In this document: piece after piece, positions 43,492-53,005 of the stretch
How positions within the stretch are numbered: position 1 is the stretch's first letter
Layout of the letters: every line of letters begins with the position of its first letter
DNA from: an uncultured Cellvibrionales bacterium
Lineage (GTDB): Bacteria; Pseudomonadota; Gammaproteobacteria; Pseudomonadales; Dasaniaceae
Length of the DNA: 64,000 nt
Assembly: GCA_913019905.1 (NCBI GenBank)
Contig: CAJVZD010000003.1
Coordinates: 124,001 to 188,000, forward strand
Direction: 5' to 3'
Notes under the pieces: model-generated
Told to the model about the DNA's origin: nothing
What the model saw: the letters and a program-made list of their open reading frames with translations, nothing else
The model's database searches: none
Position numbers and translations under genes: made by a program

Positions 43492-45777
43492 ATGCAAAAA
43501 AGCATGCTTGAGTCTCTTCGCAGCATTGTTCAGGAAGTGAATGCGGTTGACGACCTGCAGTCTGTGTTAGACATTACCGTAGCTCGGGTGTTGAGTGCAG
43601 TGGGTACCGAAGTGTGTTCCATTTATCTTCGCGAACCAACGTTGAATCGCATTGTATTTATGGCGACCGAAGGTCTTAATAAAGATTTTGTCGGGAAAAT
43701 TTCGATGGCTCCCGATGAGGGTTTGGTTGGCTTGGTAGTCGCGAGAGAAGAGCCCTTAAACCTTCAGGACGCCGTTACGCACCCGCGTTTTTTCCATATG
43801 CCCGGTATTGGTGAAGAGCCTTTTTCATCATTTTTAGGTGTCCCCATTATTCATCAGCGCGAAGTATTGGGAGTGCTGGTTGTCCAGCAGACAAAGCTTC
43901 GTCGATATGATGAAGACGATGAGGCATTTTTAGTCACCGTTTCAGCTCAGCTTGCAGGGGTCATTGCTCATGCCCAGGCAACCGGGGCCTTTGCTTCCGT
44001 TGGTCCCAATGATGAAAGGCCGCGCGGCGCTAAGTTTCGGGGATTGGCGGGGGCCTCCGGCGTTGCAATTGGTCAGGCTGTAGTCGTAATGCCGACTGCC
44101 GATTTGTATGCTGTGCCGTATCGTCATTGCAAGGATCCCGTGGAAGAATTTGATTTCTTTCACGAATGTCTTGAAGCCGTGCGTGAGGATATAAGAGCCC
44201 TCGGCCGAAATTTATCAAGCCGTTTGGTGCCAGAGGAAATGGCCTTATTTGATGTCTACATAAACATGCTGGACGACAATGCGTTGGCGGCTGAGGTTGA
44301 TGAAAAAATAAAGCAGGGGCAGTGGGCTCAAGGTGCTCTCAGTCAAGTTATGCGTAAGCATATCGGTAATTTTGAATCGATGGATGATCCGTATCTGCAA
44401 GAGCGAGCCTCTGATGTTAAGGATTTGGGGCGTCGTGTTTTATCGTATTTGCAGGCTGCCAATACCACGCCGGTTGAATACCCGGAAAAGACTATATTGG
44501 TTGGTGAAGAGCTAACGGCATCGATGTTAGGCGAAATCCCTCCTGAGAATTTAATGGGTTTGGTCTCTGTGAAAGGTTCTGGTAATTCGCATGTTGCAAT
44601 TCTTGCTCGTTCCATGGGTATTCCAACAGTAATGGGCGCCGTAGATTTACCTTTTACTCAGATAGAGGGCGATGAGATCATACTCGATGGCTATAATGGC
44701 CACGTATTTCTCAATCCGTCTGATGAATTGAGAAATCGATTTCAGGCAATATACGACGAAGAGTTGCAGATAAATCGAGACCTTGAGGCTCTGAAGGATC
44801 TCCCCTGTATTACCACCGACGGCCATCGAGTACCTTTGTGGGTTAATACTGGGCTGCAGGCGGATATAGCAAGATCGTTAGACAGGGGGGCTGAAGGAGT
44901 TGGGTTATATCGGACTGAAGTCCCCTTTTTGTTACGAGAGCGTTTTCCGAGCGAAGAAGAGCAGCGAAAAATTTATCGCGAGCAGTTAGAAGCATTTGCG
45001 CCAATGCCTGTAACAATGCGCACTTTGGATGTCGGAGGAGACAAATCACTGCCTTATTTTCCCATAGAGGAAGATAACCCATTTCTTGGTTGGAGGGGAA
45101 TACGCGTAACGCTTGATCATCCGGAAATTTTTCTAGTCCAGGTTCGCGCAATGATGAAAGCAAACGCAGGGCTAAATAACTTACGTATTATGCTGCCAAT
45201 GATCTGTGGTGTGCCTGAACTGGAAGATGCTTTGAGTTTAATCCATCGCGCCCATAAAGAGCTTGTTGAGGAAGTGGGTTTTGAGCTGGAGTTGCCGCCT
45301 ATTGGTGTTATGGTAGAGGTGCCTGCAGCTGTATATCAGGCCCGTGAATTGGCGAGACGCGTGGAGTTTTTGTCCGTCGGTTCCAATGATTTAACTCAAT
45401 ATATTTTAGCGGTTGATCGCAACAATCCTCGAGTAGCAGATTTATATCAAGCATTTCATCCTGCGGTGCTACAAGCCCTAAAAAAAGTAGTTGACGATGG
45501 CCATGCGGAAGGTCGGGGTGTGGGTATTTGTGGCGAGTTTGCAGGAGATGCCTCCGCAGCTATATTGCTGATGGCAATGGGGTACGACGTGTTATCGGTA
45601 AATGCTACGGCCTTGCCTAAGGTGAAGGCGGCGATTCGTAATATTAGTACGGTGCGTGCCAAAGAGCTGCTCGAGCAAGTGATGACAATGGAGCGTGCTG
45701 ACGAGATTCAGGAGTTTATGGACAATGCGTTGAATGAATCTGGAAATACCAAGTTAAGATGGGCAGAATTTGTCTAA
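43492..45777 (+). CDS. ptsP: Phosphoenolpyruvate-protein phosphotransferase PtsP (nitrogen PTS enzyme I)
   Basis: First enzyme of the nitrogen-related PTS, passing phosphate from PEP to NPr. From ATG 43492 it has 761 aa (an ATG at 43504 is also possible). An N-terminal GAF domain spans about 20-165 (EPFSSFLGVPIIHQREVLGV). The PEP-utilising swivel domain holds the phospho-His367 in GSGNSHVAILARSMGIPTV. The TIM-barrel C-terminal part has SVGSNDLTQYILAVDRNNPR and catalytic Cys in GICGEFAGDAS. Follows rppH in the same operon, the usual gammaproteobacterial order. Confidence 0.95.
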   Translation: MQKSMLESLRSIVQEVNAVDDLQSVLDITVARVLSAVGTEVCSIYLREPTLNRIVFMATEGLNKDFVGKISMAPDEGLVGLVVAREEPLNLQDAVTHPRFFHMPGIGEEPFSSFLGVPIIHQREVLGVLVVQQTKLRRYDEDDEAFLVTVSAQLAGVIAHAQATGAFASVGPNDERPRGAKFRGLAGASGVAIGQAVVVMPTADLYAVPYRHCKDPVEEFDFFHECLEAVREDIRALGRNLSSRLVPEEMALFDVYINMLDDNALAAEVDEKIKQGQWAQGALSQVMRKHIGNFESMDDPYLQERASDVKDLGRRVLSYLQAANTTPVEYPEKTILVGEELTASMLGEIPPENLMGLVSVKGSGNSHVAILARSMGIPTVMGAVDLPFTQIEGDEIILDGYNGHVFLNPSDELRNRFQAIYDEELQINRDLEALKDLPCITTDGHRVPLWVNTGLQADIARSLDRGAEGVGLYRTEVPFLLRERFPSEEEQRKIYREQLEAFAPMPVTMRTLDVGGDKSLPYFPIEEDNPFLGWRGIRVTLDHPEIFLVQVRAMMKANAGLNNLRIMLPMICGVPELEDALSLIHRAHKELVEEVGFELELPPIGVMVEVPAAVYQARELARRVEFLSVGSNDLTQYILAVDRNNPRVADLYQAFHPAVLQALKKVVDDGHAEGRGVGICGEFAGDASAAILLMAMGYDVLSVNATALPKVKAAIRNISTVRAKELLEQVMTMERADEIQEFMDNALNESGNTKLRWAEFV

Positions 45778-45877
45778 CAGCTTGCGTTAATGGCTTTGAG
45801 TGTCTTGAAGTCTGATTTAGTAATGTCGGTTTAGCGAAAATCATCCGATGCTTAAGAGTTATAATATGTCGGGTAAA

Positions 45878-46657
45878 TTACGGGTCTGTAATTGTGAATT
45901 CCTGTTTGTTTAGTGTCCCGCGTTCGCCCTTTTCCCGAAATTCTTGTTCATAAAATGATACCTCGCGGTTGGCGTTCAGTGTCAGTACAGTGGCGGCCCG
46001 TGTTCCGTAGGATTCTGTCGTTATAAAGCGGCTTGATAGTACGCGCTCTAACTCTATTGCAATGCCCGTATCTGGAAGGCTTTTGTCATCTGCGACTTGT
46101 GAATCAAATAAAACTGGAACAATAGATTCAGCTTGCTGACACGTTTCTATTGAGTCTTTTAATGCTCGTATGCCTTTCGTTACTTTCGGCCAGGGTTGAT
46201 TGAGCGTTCCATTGCTAAGGCCGTGGATGCCCGGTGCTAATTTTTCGATAGTTTCTTGGCGATTGCTGAGATAATAAAGATGGCTATGCCGGGCAGAAAA
46301 CTCCCCGGCCAATAAGTTGAAACCGGCGTACTTATGTTGTTCTTTCTTGATGATTTCGAGGCAGTCAACAGTGTTTTCGGTTGAATTTAGAAAGTCGGTG
46401 ACGAGCTCTCCTCTCGACAAAAATTCAGCGTTAGGGCTGGCTTTTTCCCTCACATTCGTGACCGCAGCGAAACGACCGTTTCGACTGATTCCCATCCATG
46501 TTCCACCTGCTTTCAGGTCTTTTCCTGCGAAAATGTCAGGATGGTCGGTCCAAAATTGAGCCCCTGCAGTTGGACGATTGTATGCTTCGTCGCGATTTGC
46601 AGCGATCATTAATGGGTAGTTTGGGTGATGCTTGAAAGCAAAAAGAATAAGACACAT
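45878..46657 (-). CDS. NRDE family protein (TANGO2-like)
   Basis: Soluble 259-aa protein with the diagnostic MIAANRDEAYNRPTAGAQFW (Asn-Arg-Asp-Glu at about 21-24) and a cysteine at position 2, as in Ntn-hydrolase-like members. GKDLKAGGTWMGISRNGRFA near 50-69 is the second family block. Members are related to human TANGO2, whose proposed role in haem handling is still debated. Divergent from lgt with about 145 nt between; no partner suggests a pathway. Confidence 0.9.
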   Translation of the reverse strand: MCLILFAFKHHPNYPLMIAANRDEAYNRPTAGAQFWTDHPDIFAGKDLKAGGTWMGISRNGRFAAVTNVREKASPNAEFLSRGELVTDFLNSTENTVDCLEIIKKEQHKYAGFNLLAGEFSARHSHLYYLSNRQETIEKLAPGIHGLSNGTLNQPWPKVTKGIRALKDSIETCQQAESIVPVLFDSQVADDKSLPDTGIAIELERVLSSRFITTESYGTRAATVLTLNANREVSFYEQEFREKGERGTLNKQEFTITDP

Positions 46658-46801
46658 GGCTTTATTATACAGACACTAGTATTTTATTCTCCCAATAACG
46701 AATCTTCTTCTTTATTGCTGTCCCGGAATTGACGCTTGCGGCATAATAGGCGCTCGCAAAAAACTAAACTGTTCCTTTTTTATACAGATGTTAGAGCCAT
46801 T

Positions 46802-47632
46802 ATGCTGACGCACCCAAATTTTGACCCGATCGCACTTTCCATTGGTCCAGTTTCAATACACTGGTACGGAATTATGTATTTGTTAGCGTTCAGTACAGCC
46901 TGGTGGCTGGCTAGTAGGAGAGCCGGCTTTGACCACTCGCCTTTAAAAAAATCTCAGGTAGACGATCTTATTTTTTACGGCGCTTTAGGTGTAGTCCTCG
47001 GCGGCCGTTTTGGTTATGTCATTTTTTATAATTTTGATAAGTTTTTGGAGCAGCCTTTATGGCTATTTAAGGTGTGGCAGGGCGGCATGTCATTTCACGG
47101 CGGTTTGTTAGGTGTGGTTGTGGCAATGCTGATTTACGCCAGGCGTATCAAAGTGGATGCGGGTCGTATGCTTGATTTTGTTGCGCCCATTGTGCCCTTG
47201 GGGCTGGGAATGGGGCGGCTCGGTAATTTTATAGGTCAAGAGTTGTGGGGACGTGCCGCCGATGTGTCGGCGGTTCCGTGGGCGATGGTATTCCCGGCGG
47301 ATCCAGAAGGCTTGCCGCGGCATCCATCTCAGTTATATCAGCTCGGGCTTGAGGGTATATTGTTGTTTCTCATTGTTTATGGTTTCTCTGCGAAGCCAAG
47401 GCCAATGTGGTCCGTGGGCGGCTTGTTTATCGCTTGTTATGGAGTCTTTCGTTTTATTGTCGAATTTTTCAGACAGCCAGACAGTCACATTGGTTTTGAT
47501 GCTCTCGGTTGGTTGACCAGAGGTCAGATTTTATCGCTGCCGATGATAGTGACTGGTATCGTTGTTGTTGTGTATGCTTACCGACAGCAGTCAGTGTTGC
47601 TTGGTAGTAGTCAAAAAGGTAAAAGTTCATGA
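46802..47632 (+). CDS. lgt: Prolipoprotein diacylglyceryl transferase
   Basis: Inner-membrane enzyme that attaches diacylglycerol to the lipobox Cys of prolipoproteins (276 aa, about seven TM helices). Family marks are [12 protein letters not shown] near residue 22, [15 protein letters not shown] near 67 and the signature [18 protein letters not shown] near 134-151. [11 protein letters not shown] is near 221. The ATG at 46802 ([12 protein letters not shown]) fits known starts; the longer upstream frame adds unrelated residues. The stop overlaps the thyA ATG by 4 nt, the widespread lgt-thyA pair. Confidence 0.96.
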   Translation: MLTHPNFDPIALSIGPVSIHWYGIMYLLAFSTAWWLASRRAGFDHSPLKKSQVDDLIFYGALGVVLGGRFGYVIFYNFDKFLEQPLWLFKVWQGGMSFHGGLLGVVVAMLIYARRIKVDAGRMLDFVAPIVPLGLGMGRLGNFIGQELWGRAADVSAVPWAMVFPADPEGLPRHPSQLYQLGLEGILLFLIVYGFSAKPRPMWSVGGLFIACYGVFRFIVEFFRQPDSHIGFDALGWLTRGQILSLPMIVTGIVVVVYAYRQQSVLLGSSQKGKSS

Positions 47633-48468
47633 AGCAGTATCTTGAGTTAATTCATGATGTGATTGATAACGGAGTGGACAAAGGTGATCGCACGGGGGTT
47701 GGGACTCGTTCAGTTTTTGGGCGCCAATTGCGTTTTGACTTGAGCGTGGGCTTTCCCTTGATTACAACAAAAAAAATACACTTGAAGAGTATCGTTAATG
47801 AGTTAATCTGGTTTCTCAGCGGGAGTACTGATAACAATTGGTTAAAGGAGCGCGGGGTATCTATTTGGGATGAGTGGGCCGCACCCAGTGGTGATCTTGG
47901 GCCTATTTATGGCAAGCAGTGGCGAAGCTGGGCTTGTCCGGATGGAACAACAATTGACCAGATTGAAGAGTTGGTTCGAATGATTAAGCTCAAGCCCGAC
48001 TCTCGTCGATTGATAGTGAGTGGTTGGAATCCTGCAGATTTGCCGGACGAGTCCATAAGCCCGCAGGAGAATGTTAAGCAGGGGCTTGCCGCTTTGCCGC
48101 CGTGTCATACTCTTTTTCAGTTTTATGTCGCAGAAGGAAAGCTGTCATGCCAGCTTTACCAGCGCAGTGCTGACCTATTTTTGGGTGTGCCGTTTAACAT
48201 TGCCAGCTACGCACTGTTAACTCATATGATTGCACAGCAGTGTGGTTTAGAGGTCGGTGAGTTTGTCCATACTTTTGGTGATTGCCATTTGTATGCCAAT
48301 CATTTGACTGATGATATTGCTTTTGAGCAGTTGCGCCGCAAGCCACGGCCGCTTCCCCGTTTGAAAATAAATCGAAAGCCGAATTCGATTTTTGATTATT
48401 CCTATGACGATTTTGAGTTTGACGGCTATGATCCTTATCCGTTGATCAAAGCGCCTATTGCGGTGTAG
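47629..48468 (+). CDS. thyA: Thymidylate synthase
   Basis: Makes dTMP from dUMP with methylene-THF. The 279 aa slightly exceed E. coli ThyA (264). Catalytic Cys lies in [19 protein letters not shown] near residues 158-176. [16 protein letters not shown] and [20 protein letters not shown] are the phosphate and folate sites. The extra residues are mainly an insert around [10 protein letters not shown] (residues 130-155). Translationally coupled to lgt. folA, often next, is absent. Confidence 0.96.
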   Translation: MKQYLELIHDVIDNGVDKGDRTGVGTRSVFGRQLRFDLSVGFPLITTKKIHLKSIVNELIWFLSGSTDNNWLKERGVSIWDEWAAPSGDLGPIYGKQWRSWACPDGTTIDQIEELVRMIKLKPDSRRLIVSGWNPADLPDESISPQENVKQGLAALPPCHTLFQFYVAEGKLSCQLYQRSADLFLGVPFNIASYALLTHMIAQQCGLEVGEFVHTFGDCHLYANHLTDDIAFEQLRRKPRPLPRLKINRKPNSIFDYSYDDFEFDGYDPYPLIKAPIAV

Positions 48469-49234
48469 TCAAAATAGTCAAGTTGCCTGTGACGATATGC
48501 GTTGGCGAATCTTTTAAAGCGGCGGCGCCAATAATTTCTAGCTATGCTCGCCGAGTCTATCTTCGTCTTTTTTGTGGTCGCGAGAAGGCAGTCCTAACAT
48601 TTCACATCTTTGGGGGTGTTTTCCTTCATGTCCCCACGCTGAAGTATAGTTGTTAGCCGATGCTGATGTTTAGTACGAGGGTGTTACTGTGTTACGAATG
48701 GTTGGCTGGGGTACGTTTCCTGCACTTTTTATGAAAGGTGGTCTTTACGCCAGAAAACTAAGCGAGTATCAAGACAAAAACCGGTCCGATAACGTAGCGC
48801 ATTTTGGTCTTTGAGTTAATCGGCCGAGAAGGGAAAATGGAATAAGTTCGCCTAGATTGCTTTGTGTTGGCGCTTTTCTAACCAATCCCGTTGCTTGCTC
48901 GGCGAAAATAATCCGGCAACATAGAGTGCAGGCTCTGATATATAACGAAAGTGAGCTGTTCGGTCGATTTCGATTAGTGGGAAATGCTACGTATTTAAGA
49001 TTTATGATACGCATCTACTCGTAATTCTGTTACCAATGTACACGAAAAAAAATAAACCAAATTCTTCGCCTCCAAAGCGATATTCGCGTTGATTAATGTA
49101 AAAGCTTAATATTAAAATGCTGCGGTGTGACGGACAGTTATGACGCTTTACAGTGACCAAGCTCTAACGCAATAACGGTACCAGATTAATATAAACCTGT
49201 TATTTCAAACTTCTCTGAAGGAAATGCTATTCCC
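48469..49234. other. Long intergenic region before the TonB operon
   Basis: About 766 bases. It should hold the promoter of the TonB operon; TTGATT (49089-49094) with a poor TTAAAA 17 nt on is the best pair I find. No Fur-type box was seen. A minus-strand frame (48769-49014) has a weak ribosome binding site and no recognisable similarity. No RNA gene or terminator seen after thyA. Confidence 0.45.
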
Positions 49235-50017
49235 ATGATTATGCATCGATTCAAAACAATCGCGCTTGCAATGACTCTGTCATTGAGTGCGTTATTGGGC
49301 GCTACAGCTCAAGCAAACACAGTGGACGCTGTGTTAAAGGTTGGTCAGGCTAAAACTGCCGCTGCAAGCAAATCACAAAAAGCGGTTGATAAGCTAGCTA
49401 GTGAAACTGGCGATTTACTTCAAGACTATAAAACAGTCATGAAGGTTGTCGACGGTTTACGCGTCTATAACGCGCGCCTCGAAAAGCAAATCGCGAATCA
49501 AATTGCCCGTATCGGTAATATCGATGATTCAATCGGCCAGGTTACGGTTATTCAGCGTCAGGTAACGCCGTTGGTTATCCGCATGATCGATGGTCTGGAA
49601 AAGTTTGTTAACTTGGACATTCCATTTCATATGGACGAGCGAGGGGAGCGCATAGCCTTCTTGAAAGCAAACGTTGATCGCTCCGATTTGTCTGTTGCTG
49701 AAAAATTTCGACAAGTGCTGGAAGCCTATAAAATTGAAAATGAGTACGGTCGCAAGATTGACGCTTATAAGGGCTCCATCGATATAAATGGAACTGAGCG
49801 AGAAGTTAACTTCTTCCGGGTAGGTCGCATCGCATTGTTATATCAGACAACTGATACAGAAGTATCAGGTGCGTGGGATAAAAACGCCGGTCAATTTGTC
49901 GAGCTGGATGCGGGTGAATACCGCAACGCAATTATCAAAGGTTTGCGTATTGCTCGCCAACAGGCCACCACAGATATCCTGAAACTTCCTATTCCTGCAC
50001 CGGAGGCTGCTAAGTAA
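49235..50017 (+). CDS. DUF3450 family periplasmic protein
   Basis: Exported protein of 260 aa. A signal peptide (residues 1-28, cleavage after AQA of TAQANTVD) precedes a mainly helical domain with long coiled-coil-like stretches (QAKTAAASKSQKAVDKLASE, 38-57) and LVIRMIDGLEKFVNLDIPFH near 114-133. The family occurs beside long ExbB proteins in TonB operons of marine gammaproteobacteria. The last base is shared with the next ATG (TAATG), the first of six coupled genes. A structural role at the periplasmic face of the ExbB-ExbD motor is likely but inferred. Confidence 0.87.
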   Translation: MIMHRFKTIALAMTLSLSALLGATAQANTVDAVLKVGQAKTAAASKSQKAVDKLASETGDLLQDYKTVMKVVDGLRVYNARLEKQIANQIARIGNIDDSIGQVTVIQRQVTPLVIRMIDGLEKFVNLDIPFHMDERGERIAFLKANVDRSDLSVAEKFRQVLEAYKIENEYGRKIDAYKGSIDINGTEREVNFFRVGRIALLYQTTDTEVSGAWDKNAGQFVELDAGEYRNAIIKGLRIARQQATTDILKLPIPAPEAAK

Positions 50018-51405
50018 TGAATAATAATTTTATTAAATCGGTAGTATTTACCGCAAGCACGTTACTAGCTACTGCGTCTGGTTCGTTGTTCGCTCAAGAA
50101 GCTCAAACTCTTGATCAATTGCTTGAGTTTGTAAAGCAAGGTCAAACAACTGAAGCGAAAGAAAATAGAGCCCGCGAAGCGCGTTTCAAAAGCGCTAAAG
50201 ACGGTCAGGCCAAGATGCTGAAAGATGCCGAAAGAATGCGAGATCAAGAAGAGAAGCGCTCAGCGCGTCTCGAGGCAAACTTTGAAGTTAATGAGCAGAC
50301 AATCGCCGATAAGCAAAAGCAGCTAAAAGATCGTTTAGGTACATTAACTGAGTTGTTTGGTCATCTGACATCTGCTGCTGGTGACTTACGTTCTAACTTT
50401 GGTACTTCTTTGGTCAGTGCGCAGTACCCAAATCGAGAAGCATTTTTTGATGAGTTAATCGGTAAAATGAGTAGTTCCGATCAACTACCTAGTATTGAAG
50501 AAATTGAGCGCATGTGGTTTGAAATGCAGCGTGAAATGACTGAGTCCGGAAGAGTTGTGAAATTTACCACGACTGTCTCAAAGCCGGGCGGCGAAAAAGA
50601 AGAGCGTGAAGTTATACGCATCGGGTCATACAATATCGTCACCGACGAGGGTAACTATCTAACCTATAACGAAAATGGTGTTCTCGAAGTTTTAGCGCGC
50701 CAGCCAACCGATAACTTCCTCGGGTGGGCTTCGGACTTAGCCAATAGCACAGGTGGTTACTCCGCATTTGGAGCAGATCCTACCGGCCCACTTGGCGGTT
50801 CTTACTTATCCGCATTGATCAATACACCCACGATGGCCGAGAGATTCGAGCAAGGTGGGGCTATCGGTAAGGCAATCGCTGCGGTAGGTGCTTTTGCATT
50901 TTTGTTAGCAATATGGCGTTTGTTAGTGTTGACTTCCGTCTACGCTAAAGTTAATTCTCAGTTGAAGACCGACAAAGCTAACGCTAATAATCCTCTGGGT
51001 CGTGTGCTGATGGTGCACGAGGAAAATCCCTCAATGGATACAGAAACATTGGAGCTGAAATTATCTGAAGCTGTGTTGAAGGAAACGCCGAAGATTGAGC
51101 TTGGCTTGAACATGTTGAAAATTATAGCGGCGGTCGCGCCCCTTATGGGACTGCTCGGTACGGTTACGAACATGATATTAGTGTTCCAGGCAATCGTTAT
51201 CTTTGGTGCAGGTGATCCTACGGCGATGGCTGGTGGTATCTCTGGTGCGCTGGTTACTACAGTATTGGGCCTCTTGGTTGCGATACCAACTGTATTACTC
51301 CATACAGTAACTAGTGGGCAAGCGAAGAAGGTACTACATGTACTGGATGAGCAGACCACTGGTATTATCGCTGAGCATACTGAAGCGAAGCTGGGGAAGA
51401 GCTAA
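50017..51405 (+). CDS. Long ExbB/TolQ-type proton channel subunit (TtpC-like)
   Basis: Inner-membrane protein of 462 aa, twice the size of ExbB. A signal peptide covers 1-26 and a periplasmic coiled coil 40-115 (rich in Lys, Glu, Arg and Ala). A periplasmic region follows to about 280, then TM helices at about 284-306, 367-390 and 408-430. The MotA/TolQ/ExbB block is APLMGLLGTVTNMILVFQAI (374-393) then AMAGGISGALVTTVLGLL (403-420). TtpC of Vibrio TonB2 systems has this layout and is needed for that TonB. It sits between DUF3450 and a second, normal ExbB. Confidence 0.9.
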   Translation: MNNNFIKSVVFTASTLLATASGSLFAQEAQTLDQLLEFVKQGQTTEAKENRAREARFKSAKDGQAKMLKDAERMRDQEEKRSARLEANFEVNEQTIADKQKQLKDRLGTLTELFGHLTSAAGDLRSNFGTSLVSAQYPNREAFFDELIGKMSSSDQLPSIEEIERMWFEMQREMTESGRVVKFTTTVSKPGGEKEEREVIRIGSYNIVTDEGNYLTYNENGVLEVLARQPTDNFLGWASDLANSTGGYSAFGADPTGPLGGSYLSALINTPTMAERFEQGGAIGKAIAAVGAFAFLLAIWRLLVLTSVYAKVNSQLKTDKANANNPLGRVLMVHEENPSMDTETLELKLSEAVLKETPKIELGLNMLKIIAAVAPLMGLLGTVTNMILVFQAIVIFGAGDPTAMAGGISGALVTTVLGLLVAIPTVLLHTVTSGQAKKVLHVLDEQTTGIIAEHTEAKLGKS

Positions 51406-51936
51406 ATGGTTTATAATCTCGACGAGATTCTCGAAATAATAAGCCGCTTCATGATTCAGGGAGGCGATGTATTATGGCTCATCGCCATCCTGACTTTCAC
51501 GATGTGGACATTAGTATTTGAGCGATTTTGGTATTTCCGTTCAGGTTTGCGAAAAGATGTCGATAAAGCAATCGCAGTTTGGGAAGGGCGTCGCGAACGA
51601 AAGTCCTGGAATGCAGCTCAAATTCGACTCATGTTGATATCTCAATCAACGCTGAGAATTAGAGCTGGCTTACCAATGATTCAGACGCTGGTTGCTATCG
51701 CTCCTCTTCTGGGTCTGTTAGGAACCGTTACCGGAATGATTGAAGTTTTTAACGTCATGGCCGTGACAGGCGGCGGAGATGCCAAGTCTATGGCTGGCGG
51801 TGTTTCGAGAGCAACAATCCCGACCATGGCAGGCATGGTTGCTGCATTATCAGGTGTTTTTTCAAATACCTATGTTACGCAGATTGCCAACCGTGAATGT
51901 AAATTGTTTGAAGATCATCTGACAACCGACCACTAA
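51406..51936 (+). CDS. exbB: ExbB proton channel subunit
   Basis: Short ExbB-type protein of 176 aa with a TM helix at about 20-40 (WLIAILTFTMWTLVF) and two more at about 90-112 and 130-155. The conserved LLGLLGTVTGMIEVFNVMAV and SMAGGVSRATIPTMAGM match the MotA_ExbB domain. With ExbD it makes the proton-driven motor that energises TonB. The gene starts immediately after the long ExbB stop (TAA ATG), so equal translation is expected. Confidence 0.92.
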   Translation: MVYNLDEILEIISRFMIQGGDVLWLIAILTFTMWTLVFERFWYFRSGLRKDVDKAIAVWEGRRERKSWNAAQIRLMLISQSTLRIRAGLPMIQTLVAIAPLLGLLGTVTGMIEVFNVMAVTGGGDAKSMAGGVSRATIPTMAGMVAALSGVFSNTYVTQIANRECKLFEDHLTTDH

Positions 51937-51946
51937 GAGAATAATC

Positions 51947-52357
51947 ATGCGCAGAAATGCTATTAAAAGAGGGGGTGACGAAGAATCCTCAGAAATCGAC
52001 TTAACGCCTATGCTGGACGTGGTCTTTATCATGTTGATCTTCTTTATCGTGACAGCTTCCTTTATCAAGGAAGCTGGAATTGAGGTTAACCGGCCCGAAG
52101 CATCAACCGCTTCGCAAAAAGAAAATGTAAACATTTTGATTGCGGTCAGCCCCACTAACGAAATATGGATCGACAAGCGTCGTGTTGATAAACGTGCAGT
52201 TCGTTCGGTTATTGAGCGTATGCATGCAGAGAACCCCAAAGGCGCTGTAGTTGTTCAGGCTGACAATAAGTCCAGTACTGAAACAGTTGTTGCTGTCCTC
52301 GATGCATCACGCGCTGCGGGTGTTTACGATGTTTCATTGGCCACAGAAAACGACTAG
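51947..52357 (+). CDS. exbD: ExbD biopolymer transport protein
   Basis: Inner-membrane protein of 136 aa with one TM helix at about 23-42. The essential aspartate is in SEIDLTPMLDVVFIMLIFFI (DxTPMxD). The C-terminal periplasmic domain is short. ExbD couples proton flow through ExbB to TonB movement. It is 10 nt after exbB and 6 nt before tonB; no own promoter. Confidence 0.95.
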   Translation: MRRNAIKRGGDEESSEIDLTPMLDVVFIMLIFFIVTASFIKEAGIEVNRPEASTASQKENVNILIAVSPTNEIWIDKRRVDKRAVRSVIERMHAENPKGAVVVQADNKSSTETVVAVLDASRAAGVYDVSLATEND

Positions 52358-52363
52358 GGCATT

Positions 52364-52969
52364 ATGAATTATTTACGCTTACTTTTCGGCGCTATATTAG
52401 CGTTTGTTGTAACCACTATTCTTTTTATATTAATGCCCGCATTGATAGAAATGGCCGATAACACTCTCGATGAGGGTAAACGCGTCAAGATTGCTGATAT
52501 CACAATGCCAGATACGGAAATTGATACTAATATTAAGGATGTTAAACCTGACAAGCCTGATGACCCGGAAGAGCCTCCGCCAGATATGGAACAGCCTGAT
52601 ATCGATAACGCTGAGGTTAATCCCGATGCAGTCAATATGACGCCGACGATGACTGCGAGTCTAGACATCGGCTTGGGAGGATTGAGTAATGCTGACGGTG
52701 AATATTTACCCATCGTTAAAGTTGCGCCAATGTATCCGCGTCGGGCTCAGTCGAGAGGTACGGAAGGTTATTGTATCGTTGAATACGTTGTAACCAAGTT
52801 AGGTTCAATTCAAGATCCTGTCGCTGTAGATTGCGAGCCATCAGGTTACTTCGAACGTGCCTCAATCAAGGCGGCCCGCAAGTTTAAATACAAGCCGCGT
52901 GTTGTTGATGGTGAAGCCATAGAAGTATTTGGTGTTCAAAACAAATTTACCTATGAGCTTGAAAAATAG
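52364..52969 (+). CDS. tonB: TonB energy transducer
   Basis: Periplasm-spanning protein of 201 aa, anchored by a TM helix at about residues 5-26. The linker (50-90) is short, acidic and Pro-rich (KPDDPEEPPPDMEQPDID) instead of the long Pro-Lys/Pro-Glu rod of E. coli TonB. The C-terminal domain (115-201) has YPRRAQSRGTEGYCIVEYVV and ARKFKYKPRVVDGEAIEV, the TonB_C fold, with two cysteines (about 137 and 157) that could pair. The length resembles TonB2 proteins. Outer-membrane receptor partners are not in the window. Confidence 0.92.
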   Translation: MNYLRLLFGAILAFVVTTILFILMPALIEMADNTLDEGKRVKIADITMPDTEIDTNIKDVKPDKPDDPEEPPPDMEQPDIDNAEVNPDAVNMTPTMTASLDIGLGGLSNADGEYLPIVKVAPMYPRRAQSRGTEGYCIVEYVVTKLGSIQDPVAVDCEPSGYFERASIKAARKFKYKPRVVDGEAIEVFGVQNKFTYELEK

Positions 52970-53005
52970 TAGGCTGAAGAACTTATTTTCGGAATCGACA
53001 AAATT

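Noticed and set aside
48769-49014. 81-codon minus-strand ORF between thyA and the TonB operon
   Set aside because: Only a weak ribosome binding site and no recognisable similarity; kept as intergenic.
48900-49234. Fur box for the TonB operon
   Set aside because: No GATAAT-type 19-bp palindrome found; iron control cannot be claimed.
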